Source: an uncultured Clostridia bacterium
Lineage (GTDB): Bacteria; Bacillota; Clostridia; Christensenellales; UBA1242
Reading direction: 5' to 3'
NCBI GenBank assembly: GCA_947366895.1
Contig: CANBBP010000002.1
Coordinates: forward strand, 225,495-289,494
DNA length: 64,000 nt
Part shown: positions 19,222-30,629 of the stretch, piece by piece
Numbering within the stretch: the stretch's first letter is position 1
Layout of the letters: the number at the start of each line of letters is the position of its first letter
Notes under the pieces: model-generated
The model's input: the letters and a program-made list of their open reading frames with translations, nothing else
What the model was told of the DNA's origin: nothing
Databases searched by the model: none
Position numbers and translations under genes: made by a program

Positions 19222-21399
19222 ATGAAGATTATAAAAAGAAGTGGCGAAGAACAAATATTTGATATTGAAAAAATAGTTAAAGCAATAAATAAAGCAAATA
19301 TTACTGTTGATGAAAAAGATAGACTATCTATGGAACAAATAGAAAATATTGCAGCAGAAGTAGAATCTATTTGTAAAAAGAAAAAGAGAGCATCTAATGT
19401 AGAAGAAGTACAAGACTTAGTTGAAAATCAACTTATGAAAACTTGTAACTATAATGTTGCCAGGAACTATATAACCTATAGACATGTAAGAGCACTTGTT
19501 AGAAAAAGTAATACAACCGATAAGCAAATCTTAAGTTTAATTGAATGTAATAATGAAGAAGTTAAACAAGAAAATTCAAACAAAAATCCAACAGTAAATA
19601 GTGTTCAACGTGATTATATGGCAGGAGAGGTAAGTAAAGACTTATGTCGTAGATTTTTGGTGCCAGAAGATGTAATGCGTGCACATGATGAAGGATTAAT
19701 TCACTTTCACGATGCCGATTATTTTGCACAACGTATGCATAATTGCGACCTTGTAAACTTAGAAGATATGTTACAAAATGGAACAGTAATTAGTGGAACT
19801 ATGATAGAAAAACCACATTCTTTTTCTACCGCTTGTAATATAGCAACCCAAATAATAGCACAAGTTGCTTCAAATCAATATGGGGGTCAAAGCATATCTT
19901 TAACTCACCTAGCACCTTTTGTAGATATTTCTAGAAAGAAAATTAGAAAACAAGTTGAAAATACTTTTAAAGAATTAAATATTAATTTCACACAAGAACA
20001 ATTAAATCAACATGTAGAAAAAATGGTTAGGGAAGAAATTAATAGAGGTATTCAAACAATACAATATCAAGTTGTTACTCTTATGACAACTAACGGGCAA
20101 GCACCATTTATTACTGTTTTAATGTATTTAAATGAAGCTAAGAATGAACAAGAGAAAAAAGACTTAGCAATAATGATAGAAGAAACTTTAAAACAAAGAA
20201 TGCAGGGGGTTAAAAATCAAAGTGGAGTTTATATTACACCTGCTTTCCCAAAACTTATTTATGTTCTTGAAGAAGACAATGTAAGTAAAGATAGTGAATA
20301 TTATTATCTTACTGAACTTGCAGCAAAATGTTCAGCAAAAAGACTTGTTCCTGATTATATAAGTGAAAAGAAGATGTTAGAACTTAAAAAGGACAAAAAT
20401 GGGGAAGGACATTGTTATACTTGTATGGGATGTAGAAGCTTCTTAACTCCTTATCTAGATGAAAATGGTAAACCAAAGTATTATGGAAGATTTAATCAAG
20501 GGGTTGTTACAGTTAATCTTGTAGATATAGCATTATCAAGTGAAAGAGACTTAGATAAGTTTTGGAAAATTTTTGACGAAAGATTGGAACTTTGTCATAA
20601 AGGCTTGCAATGTCGTCATGAAAGATTAACAGGAACTACATCTGATGCTGCTCCTATTTTATGGCAACATGGAGCGTTGGCTCGTTTAAAACCAGGCGAA
20701 AAGATAGATAAACTTTTACATGGTGGTTATTCTACAATTTCTTTAGGGTATGCTGGTTTATGGGAAACTGTTTATTATTTAACTGGCAAAAAACTAACAG
20801 AACCAGAAGGCAAAGAAATGGGCTTAACTATAATGCGTAAATTAAATGAGTATACAAACAAATGGAAAGAGGCTGAAAATATTGATTATTCGTTATATGG
20901 TACTCCTCTTGAAAGTACAACATATAAATTTGCAAAAGCAATACAAACAAGATTTGGTATTGTGAAAGGTGTTAGCGATAAATCATATATAACAAATAGC
21001 TATCATATTCATGTAACTGAACCTATTGATGCATTTGAAAAATTAGCTCTTGAAAGTCAATTTCAAGAATTAAGTCCAGGTGGAGCTATATCATATATTG
21101 AAGTCCCAAACATGCAAAATAATATTGAGGCAGTTTTGGAAGTTTTAAAATTTATTTATGATAACATAATGTATGCTGAAATTAATACTAAAAGCGATTA
21201 TTGTGTTAAATGTGGCTATAATGGTGAAATTAATATTGTAGAAGATGATGAGGGAAAACTTATTTGGGAATGCCCAAATTGTCATAATACTGACCAAACA
21301 AAAATGAATGTTGCTCGTAGAACTTGTGGTTATATAGGCACACAATTTTGGAATCAGGGAAGAACACAAGAAATTAAAGAAAGAGTTTTACATTTATAA
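19222..21399 (+). CDS. nrdD: Anaerobic ribonucleoside-triphosphate reductase
   Basis: ATP-cone N-terminus; CYTCMGCRSFL; C-terminal zinc site CVKCGYNG...CPNCHN; glycyl radical RRTCGYIG. Confidence 0.96.
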   Translation: MKIIKRSGEEQIFDIEKIVKAINKANITVDEKDRLSMEQIENIAAEVESICKKKKRASNVEEVQDLVENQLMKTCNYNVARNYITYRHVRALVRKSNTTDKQILSLIECNNEEVKQENSNKNPTVNSVQRDYMAGEVSKDLCRRFLVPEDVMRAHDEGLIHFHDADYFAQRMHNCDLVNLEDMLQNGTVISGTMIEKPHSFSTACNIATQIIAQVASNQYGGQSISLTHLAPFVDISRKKIRKQVENTFKELNINFTQEQLNQHVEKMVREEINRGIQTIQYQVVTLMTTNGQAPFITVLMYLNEAKNEQEKKDLAIMIEETLKQRMQGVKNQSGVYITPAFPKLIYVLEEDNVSKDSEYYYLTELAAKCSAKRLVPDYISEKKMLELKKDKNGEGHCYTCMGCRSFLTPYLDENGKPKYYGRFNQGVVTVNLVDIALSSERDLDKFWKIFDERLELCHKGLQCRHERLTGTTSDAAPILWQHGALARLKPGEKIDKLLHGGYSTISLGYAGLWETVYYLTGKKLTEPEGKEMGLTIMRKLNEYTNKWKEAENIDYSLYGTPLESTTYKFAKAIQTRFGIVKGVSDKSYITNSYHIHVTEPIDAFEKLALESQFQELSPGGAISYIEVPNMQNNIEAVLEVLKFIYDNIMYAEINTKSDYCVKCGYNGEINIVEDDEGKLIWECPNCHNTDQTKMNVARRTCGYIGTQFWNQGRTQEIKERVLHL

Positions 21400-21588
21400 A
21401 TTTTAATTGTAAAATAATTAAAACTAAATTAAATAATAAAATAGTTTTTAAAAAATATTTAGTTAAAAGAAATTGTAATAAAATCTTAAAACTAAATATT
21501 TTTTAATATATAACCAAATTTAAAAATGGCACATGAAATAAATATTTAAATTAAATTTAAAATATAGTAAGTTTAGGGGAACATAATA

Positions 21589-22113
21589 TTGTATTACGGA
21601 AATATTAAAAATAATGATATTGCAAACGGAGAAGGAATAAGGGTAACCTTGTTTGTTTCTGGTTGTACGCATCATTGTAAAAATTGTTTTAATCCAGAAA
21701 CGTGGAATTTTGAATATGGGAAACCTTTTACAAAAGAAGTAGAAGATGAAATAATAAAAATGTTGTCTCCTAATTATATAAAAGGCTTAACTTTGTTGGG
21801 TGGTGAGCCTATGGAACCTGAAAATCAAAAAGCATTATTACCATTTTTAAAACGTGTAAAAGAAACTTTTGGTGATGCAAAAAATATTTGGGGTTATACT
21901 GGCTATATTTATGATAAAGACCTTATTAAAGAGGGGAGGGCATTTACCGAAAATACAAACGAATTATTGTCATTAATCGATATTTTAGTAGATGGCCCAT
22001 TTATTGAGAGTTTGAAGAATATTATGTTAAAATTTAGAGGTTCTTCTAATCAAAGAGTTATTGACCTAAAAAAAACAAGAAATGAGGGTAAAATAGTACT
22101 TTATTTAGAATAA
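21589..22113 (+). CDS. nrdG: Anaerobic RNR activating protein (radical SAM)
   Basis: FVSGCTHHCKNCFNPETWNF; follows nrdD; probable TTG start. Confidence 0.95.
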   Translation: MYYGNIKNNDIANGEGIRVTLFVSGCTHHCKNCFNPETWNFEYGKPFTKEVEDEIIKMLSPNYIKGLTLLGGEPMEPENQKALLPFLKRVKETFGDAKNIWGYTGYIYDKDLIKEGRAFTENTNELLSLIDILVDGPFIESLKNIMLKFRGSSNQRVIDLKKTRNEGKIVLYLE

Positions 22114-22217
22114 ATAATCATATTTTGTATTTAAATTAAATTTACATAGTACTATGCAAAAAATAGATAATAATTTATAAAAGAAAAAAGATAAATTAAA
22201 GAAAAAGGCAAAAGAAG

Positions 22218-22823
22218 ATGTTTAACTTTTTAACCTATAATAAATTAAAAACTCAAAAATGGAATATACTGCCTGCTAATAAAAGATTAAAAGTTTTTCA
22301 GAAAATAGAAAAAATAGTCGCAAAAAGCCAAAAAAGAAACCCTTATTCTATAATTGCTAAAAGATTTGATGATACAACTTTAGGAACTTGTAGTTATAGT
22401 AAAGAAGTTATATCTTTAAATGAGGATTATTTTATAAAAAGAGACTTACAATTTTTGGCACTAGCAACTTTGTTTCATGAAGAAAGACATATTCATCAAA
22501 GAAATGTTATTAATAGTAAAAAGAAAATATTAAAATATTCCAAAACTTATAAATGGCAACAAGAATTATTATCATATACCCATTATGATGGAACAGATAA
22601 ATATTCCTATTACTCAATGCAGGAAGTAGAAAGAGATGCAAATAAGTTTGCAATACAAAAATTAAAAAAATTATATTTTTGGTTTAAACATGATGCAAAC
22701 TATTTAAATGCTTTAGAAGAAAAAGAAATTGAATACAATTTTGTAAAAGAAAATGCTAAAAAAGAATTAGGATTTTTTTACAAAATTAAACTTTTTTTAA
22801 AAAGAAAATTTAGGGATAAATAA
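22218..22823 (+). CDS. Hypothetical protein with HExxH-like motif (HEERHIHQ)
   Basis: ORF with SD; LFHEERHIHQRNV. Confidence 0.6.
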   Translation: MFNFLTYNKLKTQKWNILPANKRLKVFQKIEKIVAKSQKRNPYSIIAKRFDDTTLGTCSYSKEVISLNEDYFIKRDLQFLALATLFHEERHIHQRNVINSKKKILKYSKTYKWQQELLSYTHYDGTDKYSYYSMQEVERDANKFAIQKLKKLYFWFKHDANYLNALEEKEIEYNFVKENAKKELGFFYKIKLFLKRKFRDK

Positions 22824-23106
22824 ACTAATATTTTAAATATTATGTTAAAATAAATATAATTACAACTTTATTATAATTAAGTTATATTTTTATACTTAAA
22901 TTAACTATTTGGATTATATAATTACTTGTAAATTTAACTAAAAAGTAATTGATTAAAATTTAAAAAAATATATAATTAAATTTATTAAAATAAAATTATA
23001 AGGGCAATAACTTATGATAAAACTTTTAAATTTTATATTGTTTGGTAGTGGCTAAAATTTTCTTCATTAATTAATTAAAACAAAAAATTTAAAAAATGAG
23101 GAAAAA

Positions 23107-24096
23107 ATGGCAACGAAAAAAACTAATGATATTAATAAAGATGATATTAATAAAAAAAATAAAAAGTCAGAAGTAAAGTCTGATGTTAAAAATGAAGAAA
23201 TAACTTCTATTGATAATTCTACAAATATAGAAAATGCAAAAAAAGAAACTAAAAAAGAAAATGAAAAAAATAAAGATAATTTAACTCAAATGGATAATAT
23301 TCCTAATGAAAAACAAAAAACAAATGAAGATAAAGAGAATGGCTTTATCAAATTTTTAAAATCTTTCACACCATATCAAATTGTATATTTATTAAGTGTG
23401 GTAGTGCTTGTTACTTTATTTTGCATATTTTTACCAGATGAAATGTTGGAAACCGATAATACATTTGTTATTATTTGTTCGGTTATAGCAGTTATTGCAA
23501 ACCCTGTTTGTGAACTTATGATTTCTAAACAAAATAAATGGAATTTTATTGTTTCAATTATTTTTATTGAAGTAACAGAAAGTGTAATAGCTTTTTCAAT
23601 GGGGCATTATGCAACTGCAGTTATATCTCTTATATTCTGGATACCTATTGACTTTGTTAGTTTTTTCAAATGGAAAGAACATCCAGATAAAGAGGAAGAA
23701 ATTATAACTGAAGTTAAAAGATTAAACTGGTGGCAAGATATTTTAATAGTACTTGCTATATGTGCTTTTGGTTTTGGTGTAGGTTATTTATTGCAATTAA
23801 CTCCAGCCGCAGAGGATACATATCTTGATGCTTTTGCAACTGCTTTTGGTATGGCAAATGGTATTCTTTTATTAACAAGATACAACGAACAGTGGTACGC
23901 ATGGGGACTTTCTCTTTTATTCTCAGGTATAGCATATATTGCTGGCGGTGCATATATTATGCTTATAACAATAGGTGCTATGGCTATTAATACTATTTAT
24001 GGTTTTGTTAAATGGTTAATATATATTAAAAAGCATAAAAAAGAAGTAGGAGATTCTCAAACTACTATTAAAAATAAAGAAGAACAAAAGTTATAA
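23107..24096 (+). CDS. PnuC-like nicotinamide mononucleotide transporter with Lys/Glu/Asn-rich N-terminal extension
   Basis: Multi-TM; NPVCELMISKQNKWNF; IPIDFVSFFKWKEH. Confidence 0.7.
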   Translation: MATKKTNDINKDDINKKNKKSEVKSDVKNEEITSIDNSTNIENAKKETKKENEKNKDNLTQMDNIPNEKQKTNEDKENGFIKFLKSFTPYQIVYLLSVVVLVTLFCIFLPDEMLETDNTFVIICSVIAVIANPVCELMISKQNKWNFIVSIIFIEVTESVIAFSMGHYATAVISLIFWIPIDFVSFFKWKEHPDKEEEIITEVKRLNWWQDILIVLAICAFGFGVGYLLQLTPAAEDTYLDAFATAFGMANGILLLTRYNEQWYAWGLSLLFSGIAYIAGGAYIMLITIGAMAINTIYGFVKWLIYIKKHKKEVGDSQTTIKNKEEQKL

Positions 24097-24101
24097 AATA
24101 G

Positions 24102-24132
24102 AAAAACACCTTAATTTATAAGGTGTTTTTTT
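24102..24132 (+). terminator. Rho-independent terminator
   Basis: AAAAACACCTTaatttaTAAGGTGTTTTTTT. Confidence 0.8.
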
Positions 24133-24240
24133 ATTTATTAATATATTTTTTACGTTTACTTTATTTTTTTATATTTATGTTTTTAAGAAACAAATAAATA
24201 AATAATTGATTAATTTAGTAGTCTATTATTACTATAATAA

Positions 24241-25482
24241 TTATTCTTCAAATTTTTCAAAAAAATCATCACTAATTTCACAATTTATATGACTAGCATT
24301 AAGTAATAATGCTCGTTTTATTTTACTATCTCCATATTTGTTTTTTATAAAATCCAAAGTTTTATCTTTTTTATTCTTTTTTTCTATTTCATTATTATTG
24401 ATAAGAAAATTTGTTTGAAAGGTTTGTTTATCACTTATAAGACTAGTTGCCGATATTCTTATTGCTCTTATAAGAGTGGTATTCTTGGTAAAATTCCAAC
24501 AATAACTAAAAATATCCAAACAATGTTTTGCTAAATCATCTGCATTATTAGTGGGTGTATCAAAACTTTTAGAGTGGGAGATAGTATTAAATAAATTGTC
24601 TTTTATAGAAAAATGCACGCACATTGACATAAAACCTTGTTCACGCAAGCGTTTTGCTACACTTTCACATAAATAAACAATAACTTGTTTAGCCTGTTTA
24701 TAATTATCTATGTCAACAATGGATGTTGTCCCATTACCTATACTTTTAACGGTTTTTAAATTATTAAAATTGGCTACTTTATCAGGTTCCATGCCATTTG
24801 CTATTTTAATTAAATATTCGCCATTTACTCCATATTTTTCAATTAATATTTCTTTATCAAAATTTGCAAGGTCGCCGATAGTATTAATATTCATCTTTTT
24901 AAATTGTTGTAATCGGCGTTTGCCTACAAATATTAGTTTCTCAACGGGCAAGTGCCAAATTTTTTCTTTATAATCAGATTTAGTAATAATATTTATTTCA
25001 TTATTACCAGCTAGTTTACTGCCCAGTTTTGCAAACATTTTGCTAAAAGACATACCTATTGAAATTGTTAAACCTAATTCGTTTTTAACATCTTCTTTAA
25101 TTCTATTGGCTATATTAAAAGCATTTCCAAACAACTTTAAACTATTAGTAATATCAAGCCAGCATTCATCTATTCCAAATGGTTCAACATGGTCAGTGTA
25201 TCTTAAATAAATTTGTTTGACTAAGTTAGAATATTTAGCATAGGTAGGAAAGTCTGGTGAAACACATATAAGGTTAGGACAAACTTGTTTTGCCTTCCAA
25301 ATAACATCTCCTGTTTTTATTCCCAAAGATTTTGCTAAAGTATTTTTTGCTAAAATTACTCCAGTACGTTTTTTAGGATTGCCAGTTACAGCTAGGGGAG
25401 TATCTTTATAATGAGGATTTTTAACGCATTCTACTGAAGCATAAAAATTATTTAAGTCACAATGTAAAATTGTTCTTTGCAT
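24241..25482 (-). CDS. Y-family DNA polymerase (DinB/UmuC-like)
   Basis: ILHCDLNNFYASVE; PFGIDECWLDIT; ISIGMSFSKMFAKLGSKLA. Confidence 0.92.
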   Translation of the reverse strand: MQRTILHCDLNNFYASVECVKNPHYKDTPLAVTGNPKKRTGVILAKNTLAKSLGIKTGDVIWKAKQVCPNLICVSPDFPTYAKYSNLVKQIYLRYTDHVEPFGIDECWLDITNSLKLFGNAFNIANRIKEDVKNELGLTISIGMSFSKMFAKLGSKLAGNNEINIITKSDYKEKIWHLPVEKLIFVGKRRLQQFKKMNINTIGDLANFDKEILIEKYGVNGEYLIKIANGMEPDKVANFNNLKTVKSIGNGTTSIVDIDNYKQAKQVIVYLCESVAKRLREQGFMSMCVHFSIKDNLFNTISHSKSFDTPTNNADDLAKHCLDIFSYCWNFTKNTTLIRAIRISATSLISDKQTFQTNFLINNNEIEKKNKKDKTLDFIKNKYGDSKIKRALLLNASHINCEISDDFFEKFEE

Positions 25483-25869
25483 TTTTATTTCTCCTTTTTA
25501 TAATGTTTTACTTTTTTAGAGTAAATTTAATATATAAAATATATTTAATTTAAAAATCTATATTTATAAATGCCTTAAGTTTATAGTTAGTTGTTTTAGT
25601 TCTTATTAAAAAAATAAATATAGAACAAATGTACTATTATTATAATTTTATTTTAATTTTTGTCAAATGCTAAATTTTGTAATTTTTATATTTTGTCATA
25701 ATAAAACTTAGACTTATTTTAAAATAATATTTAATATAATTTTATTTAATCTTTAAAAATTATTATTTATATTGTATTTATAAATTAATAAAGAGTTATG
25801 GCAATAAAAGATTAAATATTAGATAAGTAGCAATAAATATCTTTTTCGTTAAAAAGTATTTAAAAATAG

Positions 25870-25920
25870 TTGACAGTAAATATTATTTGACCTATTATAT
25901 AAAGGTCAAAGATAGTCAAA
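25870..25920 (+). promoter_or_regulatory. ctsR promoter with CtsR box
   Basis: TTGACA - 17 nt - TATTAT, then GGTCAAAGATAGTCAAA (25904-25920) matching the CtsR heptad repeat. Confidence 0.9.
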
Positions 25921-25943
25921 CTTTTTAAATAAGGAGGTATTGT

Positions 25944-26411
25944 ATGGCAAATGTAAGTGATATTATAGAAAGTTTTATTTTATCTTCAATGGGAAATTCC
26001 AACGATATTAATTTATCTCGTAATGAACTTGCTGATTTTTTTAAGTGTGCTCCTAGCCAAATTAATTATGTATTAACAACAAGGTTTAATCTTAATAGAG
26101 GATATATCATACAAAGCCAAAGAGGTGGAGGAGGTTATATAAAGGTTGTTAAATTGAAAGATTTTGACAATCATTATTTATATAAAATAATAGAGGATAA
26201 TTTAAGTAAAGAAATTTCATACAAAGATGCAGTTTATTTACTGGAAGATTTAGTTGGTAAACAATTTTTAACTCATGAACAAGCAATTTTGATTTCATAT
26301 GCTATTGATGATAAAGCACTTGCTAACCCATTTAAGTTAGAAGGTAGTTTAAGAAGTAATATTTTGAAAAGTTTTTTAATTAATATAAAAAGAGGTAAAG
26401 ACAATGAATAA
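25944..26411 (+). CDS. ctsR: CtsR heat-shock repressor
   Basis: NELADFFKCAPSQINYVLTTRFNLNRGYIIQSQRGGGGYIKV. Confidence 0.95.
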   Translation: MANVSDIIESFILSSMGNSNDINLSRNELADFFKCAPSQINYVLTTRFNLNRGYIIQSQRGGGGYIKVVKLKDFDNHYLYKIIEDNLSKEISYKDAVYLLEDLVGKQFLTHEQAILISYAIDDKALANPFKLEGSLRSNILKSFLINIKRGKDNE

Positions 26412-28869
26412 TTTTATTAAATTTTCTGATAGTGCTCAAAAGGTATTAAATTATGCTGGCGAAATAACAAAAAAAATGAAAGGTAACCAAATAGATAGTG
26501 AACATCTTTTATATGGTATTCTTTCAGTTTCATCTTCACTTGCTTGCAGAATGTTAAAAGATCTTAATGTAACAAAGGAAAAACTTATTGAAAAAATGGG
26601 TCAGGCTGGTTATAATCCTGCTTTGGAACAAAATAAACTAGAACTTACTCCTAGAAGTAAAAATATTTTGGTTACTGCATCTAATATAGCATTTAAATTA
26701 AGTCATAATTTTTTAAGTGCAGAGCACTTTTTAACTGCTATTTTGCATAATGAAGATTGTTTTGCTGTAAAATTATTAAGTAGTTACTTTAATGTAGATA
26801 TATTAAATTTAAGAGATAGAATATATGATGAATTAAAAAATGCAAATATAGATGAAGCAAATACAAGTTATAAAACGGTAGAAGATAATCCTAGTGGAGA
26901 TAAAAGTCCTTTACCTGAAAGTTTGCTAGAGTTTGGTTATGATGTAACCCTAAAAGCAAGACAAGGTAAAATGGACCCTATTATAGGTAGAGATAGTGAA
27001 ATAGAAAGATTAATTGAAATTTTATGTAGAAAAACAAAAAACAACCCTATATTAATAGGCGAAGCAGGAGTTGGTAAAACTGCTGTTGTAGAAGGTTTAG
27101 CTCAGGCAATAGTAAAAGGTAGAGTGCCTTCTATATTAAATAATAAAGTAATTTATTCTTTAGATATGGGCTCTTTAATGGCAGGCACAAAGTTTAGAGG
27201 GGAATTAGAACAAAGGTTAAAAGATGCTATTGAAATAATTACTAAAGACAAAAACATAATTGTTTTTATTGATGAAATTCATACTCTTGCTATGGCTGGT
27301 AGTGAAAAAGGAGATATTAACCCTAGTGATATGTTAAAACCTTATCTTGCTAGAGGAGAATTGCAAACCATAGGAGCAACAACCACTGATGAATATCGTA
27401 AGTTTATTGAAAAAGATAAGGCTTTAGAACGTCGTTTTCAACCTATTATGGTAAATCCTCCTAGTGTAGATGAAACAATTTTAATTTTAAGAGGATTAAA
27501 AGATAGTTACGAAGCCTTTCATAAAATTCAAATAACCGATGAGGCAATAGTTTCAGCAGCAAAACTTTCAGACCGTTATATAATGGATAGAAGTTTACCA
27601 GATAAAGCAATCGACTTAATTGATGAAGCTAGCAGTCGTGCAAGAGTAAGTGGTACTATAGAACCAAAACAACTACAAGATATGCAAGATAAATTTAAGG
27701 AAATTCATAGAAATTATCAAGAAGCATTAGTTCAACACAATTACGAAAAATCTACAAAACTTGCAAATGACTTAAATACTATGTATGCTGAACTTAAAAA
27801 AGAACAAGATAAATATAATTTATCCAAGCCAAAAAGCGAACCTATGATAGGGGAAAAAGACATTGCCGAGGTAATAGCTAGATGGACAGGAATACCAGTT
27901 GCGAAAATAACAGAAAGCGAGAAAGAAAAACTTATTAAATTAGAAGAAGTTCTTCATAAAAGAGTAGTAGGTCAAGATGAGGCAGTTAATGCAGTTTCAA
28001 AGGCAATAAGAAGGTCAAGAGTAGGGTTACAGGATAGTAAACGACCTATCGGTTCATTTTTGTTTTTGGGTCAAACAGGTGTTGGTAAAACGGAATTATG
28101 CAAAGCTCTTGCAGAAGCAATGTTTGATAGTGAAAATAATATTATAAGACTTGATATGAGTGAATACATGGAAAGTTATTCAGTTTCTAAACTTATAGGA
28201 GCACCTCCAGGATATATTGGTCATGATGATGGAGGACAATTAACTGAACAGGTTAGGAGAAAGCCATATTCTGTTGTATTATTTGATGAAATAGAAAAAG
28301 CACACCCAGATGTATTTAATATTTTATTACAAGTTCTTGATGATGGAAGATTAACCGATAGTCATGGAAGAACAGTTAACTTTAAAAATACTATTATTAT
28401 TATGACAAGTAACTGTGGTGTAAGTGAATTAAATACTCACTCCAGTCAATTAGGTTTTGGTAGTGCTAACTTTACAGCAGATAACCCTGAATATGAACAA
28501 ATGAAAGATGTAATTATGAATGCAGTAAGAAGAAAATTTAAACCTGAATTTATAAATAGAATAGATATAATTACAGTATTCCATAGCTTATCACAAGAAG
28601 ATTTAACAGGAATTACAAAAATAATGTTAAATAATTTAAATAAACGTTTAAAAGAAAAAGATATAAGCCTTAAGTTTACTGAAAGTGCTTTGAGATATAT
28701 TGTAGAAAAGGGAACTTCTACTGAATATGGTGCTAGACCATTAAAGAGATTAATTCAACAGGAAATAGAAGATAAACTAACAGATAAAATTTTAACTGGT
28801 GAAATTGCAGGTAAAAATGTTATTGTAAATTTAGTAGATAATGCTCTTAACTTTACTGAACAGATTTAA
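26404..28869 (+). CDS. clpC: ATP-dependent Clp protease ATP-binding subunit ClpC
   Basis: Clp N-domain, two AAA modules ([18 protein letters not shown]); adjacent to ctsR (no mcsA/mcsB between). Confidence 0.95.
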   Translation: MNNFIKFSDSAQKVLNYAGEITKKMKGNQIDSEHLLYGILSVSSSLACRMLKDLNVTKEKLIEKMGQAGYNPALEQNKLELTPRSKNILVTASNIAFKLSHNFLSAEHFLTAILHNEDCFAVKLLSSYFNVDILNLRDRIYDELKNANIDEANTSYKTVEDNPSGDKSPLPESLLEFGYDVTLKARQGKMDPIIGRDSEIERLIEILCRKTKNNPILIGEAGVGKTAVVEGLAQAIVKGRVPSILNNKVIYSLDMGSLMAGTKFRGELEQRLKDAIEIITKDKNIIVFIDEIHTLAMAGSEKGDINPSDMLKPYLARGELQTIGATTTDEYRKFIEKDKALERRFQPIMVNPPSVDETILILRGLKDSYEAFHKIQITDEAIVSAAKLSDRYIMDRSLPDKAIDLIDEASSRARVSGTIEPKQLQDMQDKFKEIHRNYQEALVQHNYEKSTKLANDLNTMYAELKKEQDKYNLSKPKSEPMIGEKDIAEVIARWTGIPVAKITESEKEKLIKLEEVLHKRVVGQDEAVNAVSKAIRRSRVGLQDSKRPIGSFLFLGQTGVGKTELCKALAEAMFDSENNIIRLDMSEYMESYSVSKLIGAPPGYIGHDDGGQLTEQVRRKPYSVVLFDEIEKAHPDVFNILLQVLDDGRLTDSHGRTVNFKNTIIIMTSNCGVSELNTHSSQLGFGSANFTADNPEYEQMKDVIMNAVRRKFKPEFINRIDIITVFHSLSQEDLTGITKIMLNNLNKRLKEKDISLKFTESALRYIVEKGTSTEYGARPLKRLIQQEIEDKLTDKILTGEIAGKNVIVNLVDNALNFTEQI

Positions 28870-29046
28870 TATTTTTTTGGTATTTTGTTTCTAATAAAAA
28901 CTATAAGGATTTTTAATATTTTTAAATCTAAATTTTAAAATTTTGATTATTTTAAAAGATATAAATTTAGTTTTTAAATTTAAATAAAATGATTTGTGTT
29001 TATTCTTTATTTTTGTTAAACTTTATTTAGATAAAAGGAGTTATTT

Positions 29047-29577
29047 ATGAAAATTGAAATTACCTCAAAAAATTATGTCGTATCAGACAAATTAAAAGAT
29101 ATTATAGAAAAAAAAGTTGGCAAATTAGATAAATATTTTAATGATGATGCTATAGCAAAAGTAAATTGCAAGACAGATGGAAATTTAAATAAATTAGAAT
29201 TAACTGTAAGAAGCAAAGGATTGTTTTATAGAGCAGAAGTATCTAGTGACAATATGTACGAAAATATCGATTTAGCTTTACCAAAAGTTGAAAGACAAAT
29301 TGTTAAATATGGAGATAAATTTTTTACTCGTTTAAAAAAGGATTCTTTAAATACAAAGGATTATTTATTTTTTGATGAAACTCCTGTATTTAAAAAAGCA
29401 GATGTTGTTAAAAAGAAGACCTTTGAACTTGAACCTATATCAGTTGAAGATGCAAAAATATTTTTAGATACTATTGATAATAATTTTTATATATTCTTAA
29501 ATAGAGAAACTGGCAGAGTTAATGTTTTATATAAAAGATTAGATAATAATTTCGGATTAATAGAAGCTATATTTTAA
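29047..29577 (+). CDS. hpf: Ribosome hibernation promoting factor (long form)
   Basis: KLDKYFNDDAIAKV; C-terminal VEDAKIFLDTIDNNFYIFLNRETGRVNVLYKR. Confidence 0.92.
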   Translation: MKIEITSKNYVVSDKLKDIIEKKVGKLDKYFNDDAIAKVNCKTDGNLNKLELTVRSKGLFYRAEVSSDNMYENIDLALPKVERQIVKYGDKFFTRLKKDSLNTKDYLFFDETPVFKKADVVKKKTFELEPISVEDAKIFLDTIDNNFYIFLNRETGRVNVLYKRLDNNFGLIEAIF

Positions 29578-29602
29578 TAGCTTTTCTATATAATAATTTA
29601 AA

Positions 29603-29638
29603 AAATAAATCCCTTAATATTAAGGGATTTATTTTTTT
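29603..29638 (+). terminator. Rho-independent terminator after hpf
   Basis: AAATAAATCCCTTAATATTAAGGGATTTATTTTTTT. Confidence 0.85.
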
Positions 29639-29792
29639 ATAAACCTTTATATAAAAAAATATGCAAAATTAATTTCTTACAAATATATTTCTAAATACTA
29701 ATATTATGATAATAAAATATATAATAAGTTTCTTATTTTCTTTAAAGGTTTAATAAAATATAATGTTAGATTTTTGTAAGTAAAAATTTTAG

Positions 29793-29990
29793 TTAATCAA
29801 TATCAAATAACTCGTTTGGTGTAATTCCAAAAACTTTATAGATAGTAAGAATACTGTCATAGTTTGGTTTTTTCTTCATCATTAACCATTGACTTATAGT
29901 TGTTTGATTAACATTTAGCAGTTTAGCCATTTCTCCTTGGCTTAAATTTTTTTCTATCATTATATCCTTAATAATTTCACTATAATTCAT
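29793..29990 (-). CDS. XRE-family HTH regulator (65 aa)
   Basis: NLSQGEMAKLLNVNQTTISQWLMMKKKPNYDSILTIYKVFGITPNELF. Confidence 0.92.
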   Translation of the reverse strand: MNYSEIIKDIMIEKNLSQGEMAKLLNVNQTTISQWLMMKKKPNYDSILTIYKVFGITPNELFDID

Positions 29991-30014
29991 CTTATATTTA
30001 TATTATTGTTATTT

Positions 30015-30074
30015 AGGTCAAAAGACTTGACTTAGGTCTAAAGACCTACTATAATATTTTAGGTCTAAAGACCT
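30015..30074. promoter_or_regulatory. Three-site operator in the divergent xre/TM2 intergenic region
   Basis: AGGTCTAAAGACCT at 30034-30047 and 30061-30074, degenerate AGGTCAAAAGACTT at 30015-30028; TTGACT 30027-30032 and TATAAT 30050-30055 bracket the central site. Confidence 0.85.
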
Positions 30075-30102
30075 AAATTTATACAAAAGGAGAAAAATTT
30101 TA

Positions 30103-30444
30103 ATGGAAGATTCTAAAGTTTCAGTTTGCATGGCTCAATTATCAGGGAAAATACCAGGAGAGCAAACCTTAGTTGTTAAAAATGCACTTAAAAAGGCAAG
30201 TGAAGGAGCAGATGAAACAATTGCATGTCTATCATTACATAATCCCGTAATTATTCTATTATTATCAATTTTTTTGGGCGGCATTGGTGTTGATAGATTT
30301 GTTATTGGAGATATTGGATTAGGTGTAGCAAAATTATTATTTGGTTGGCTTACTTTTGGGATTTGGCCACTTATAGACATATTTTTATGCTATAAAAAGT
30401 CAAAACAAAAAAATTTACAAAAAATTTTAACAGCAATTTCTTAA
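30103..30444 (+). CDS. TM2-domain membrane protein
   Basis: LLSIFLGGIGVDRFVIGDIGLGVAKLLFGWLTFGIWPLIDIFL. Confidence 0.9.
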   Translation: MEDSKVSVCMAQLSGKIPGEQTLVVKNALKKASEGADETIACLSLHNPVIILLLSIFLGGIGVDRFVIGDIGLGVAKLLFGWLTFGIWPLIDIFLCYKKSKQKNLQKILTAIS

Positions 30445-30629
30445 TTAACTAAATTTATAATAACTTTATAAAAAAAGATTATAAAAAAAGAAAATCTGAA
30501 AATAATTAGATTTTCTTTTTTATGTTTATATAATTAATTTTAACTTTCAAAACTTAAGATATTATATATTTATTTAAGTAATCAAAGAAATGAAAGGAAA
30601 GTAATAATTCAAAAATTTTCTCTATAAAA

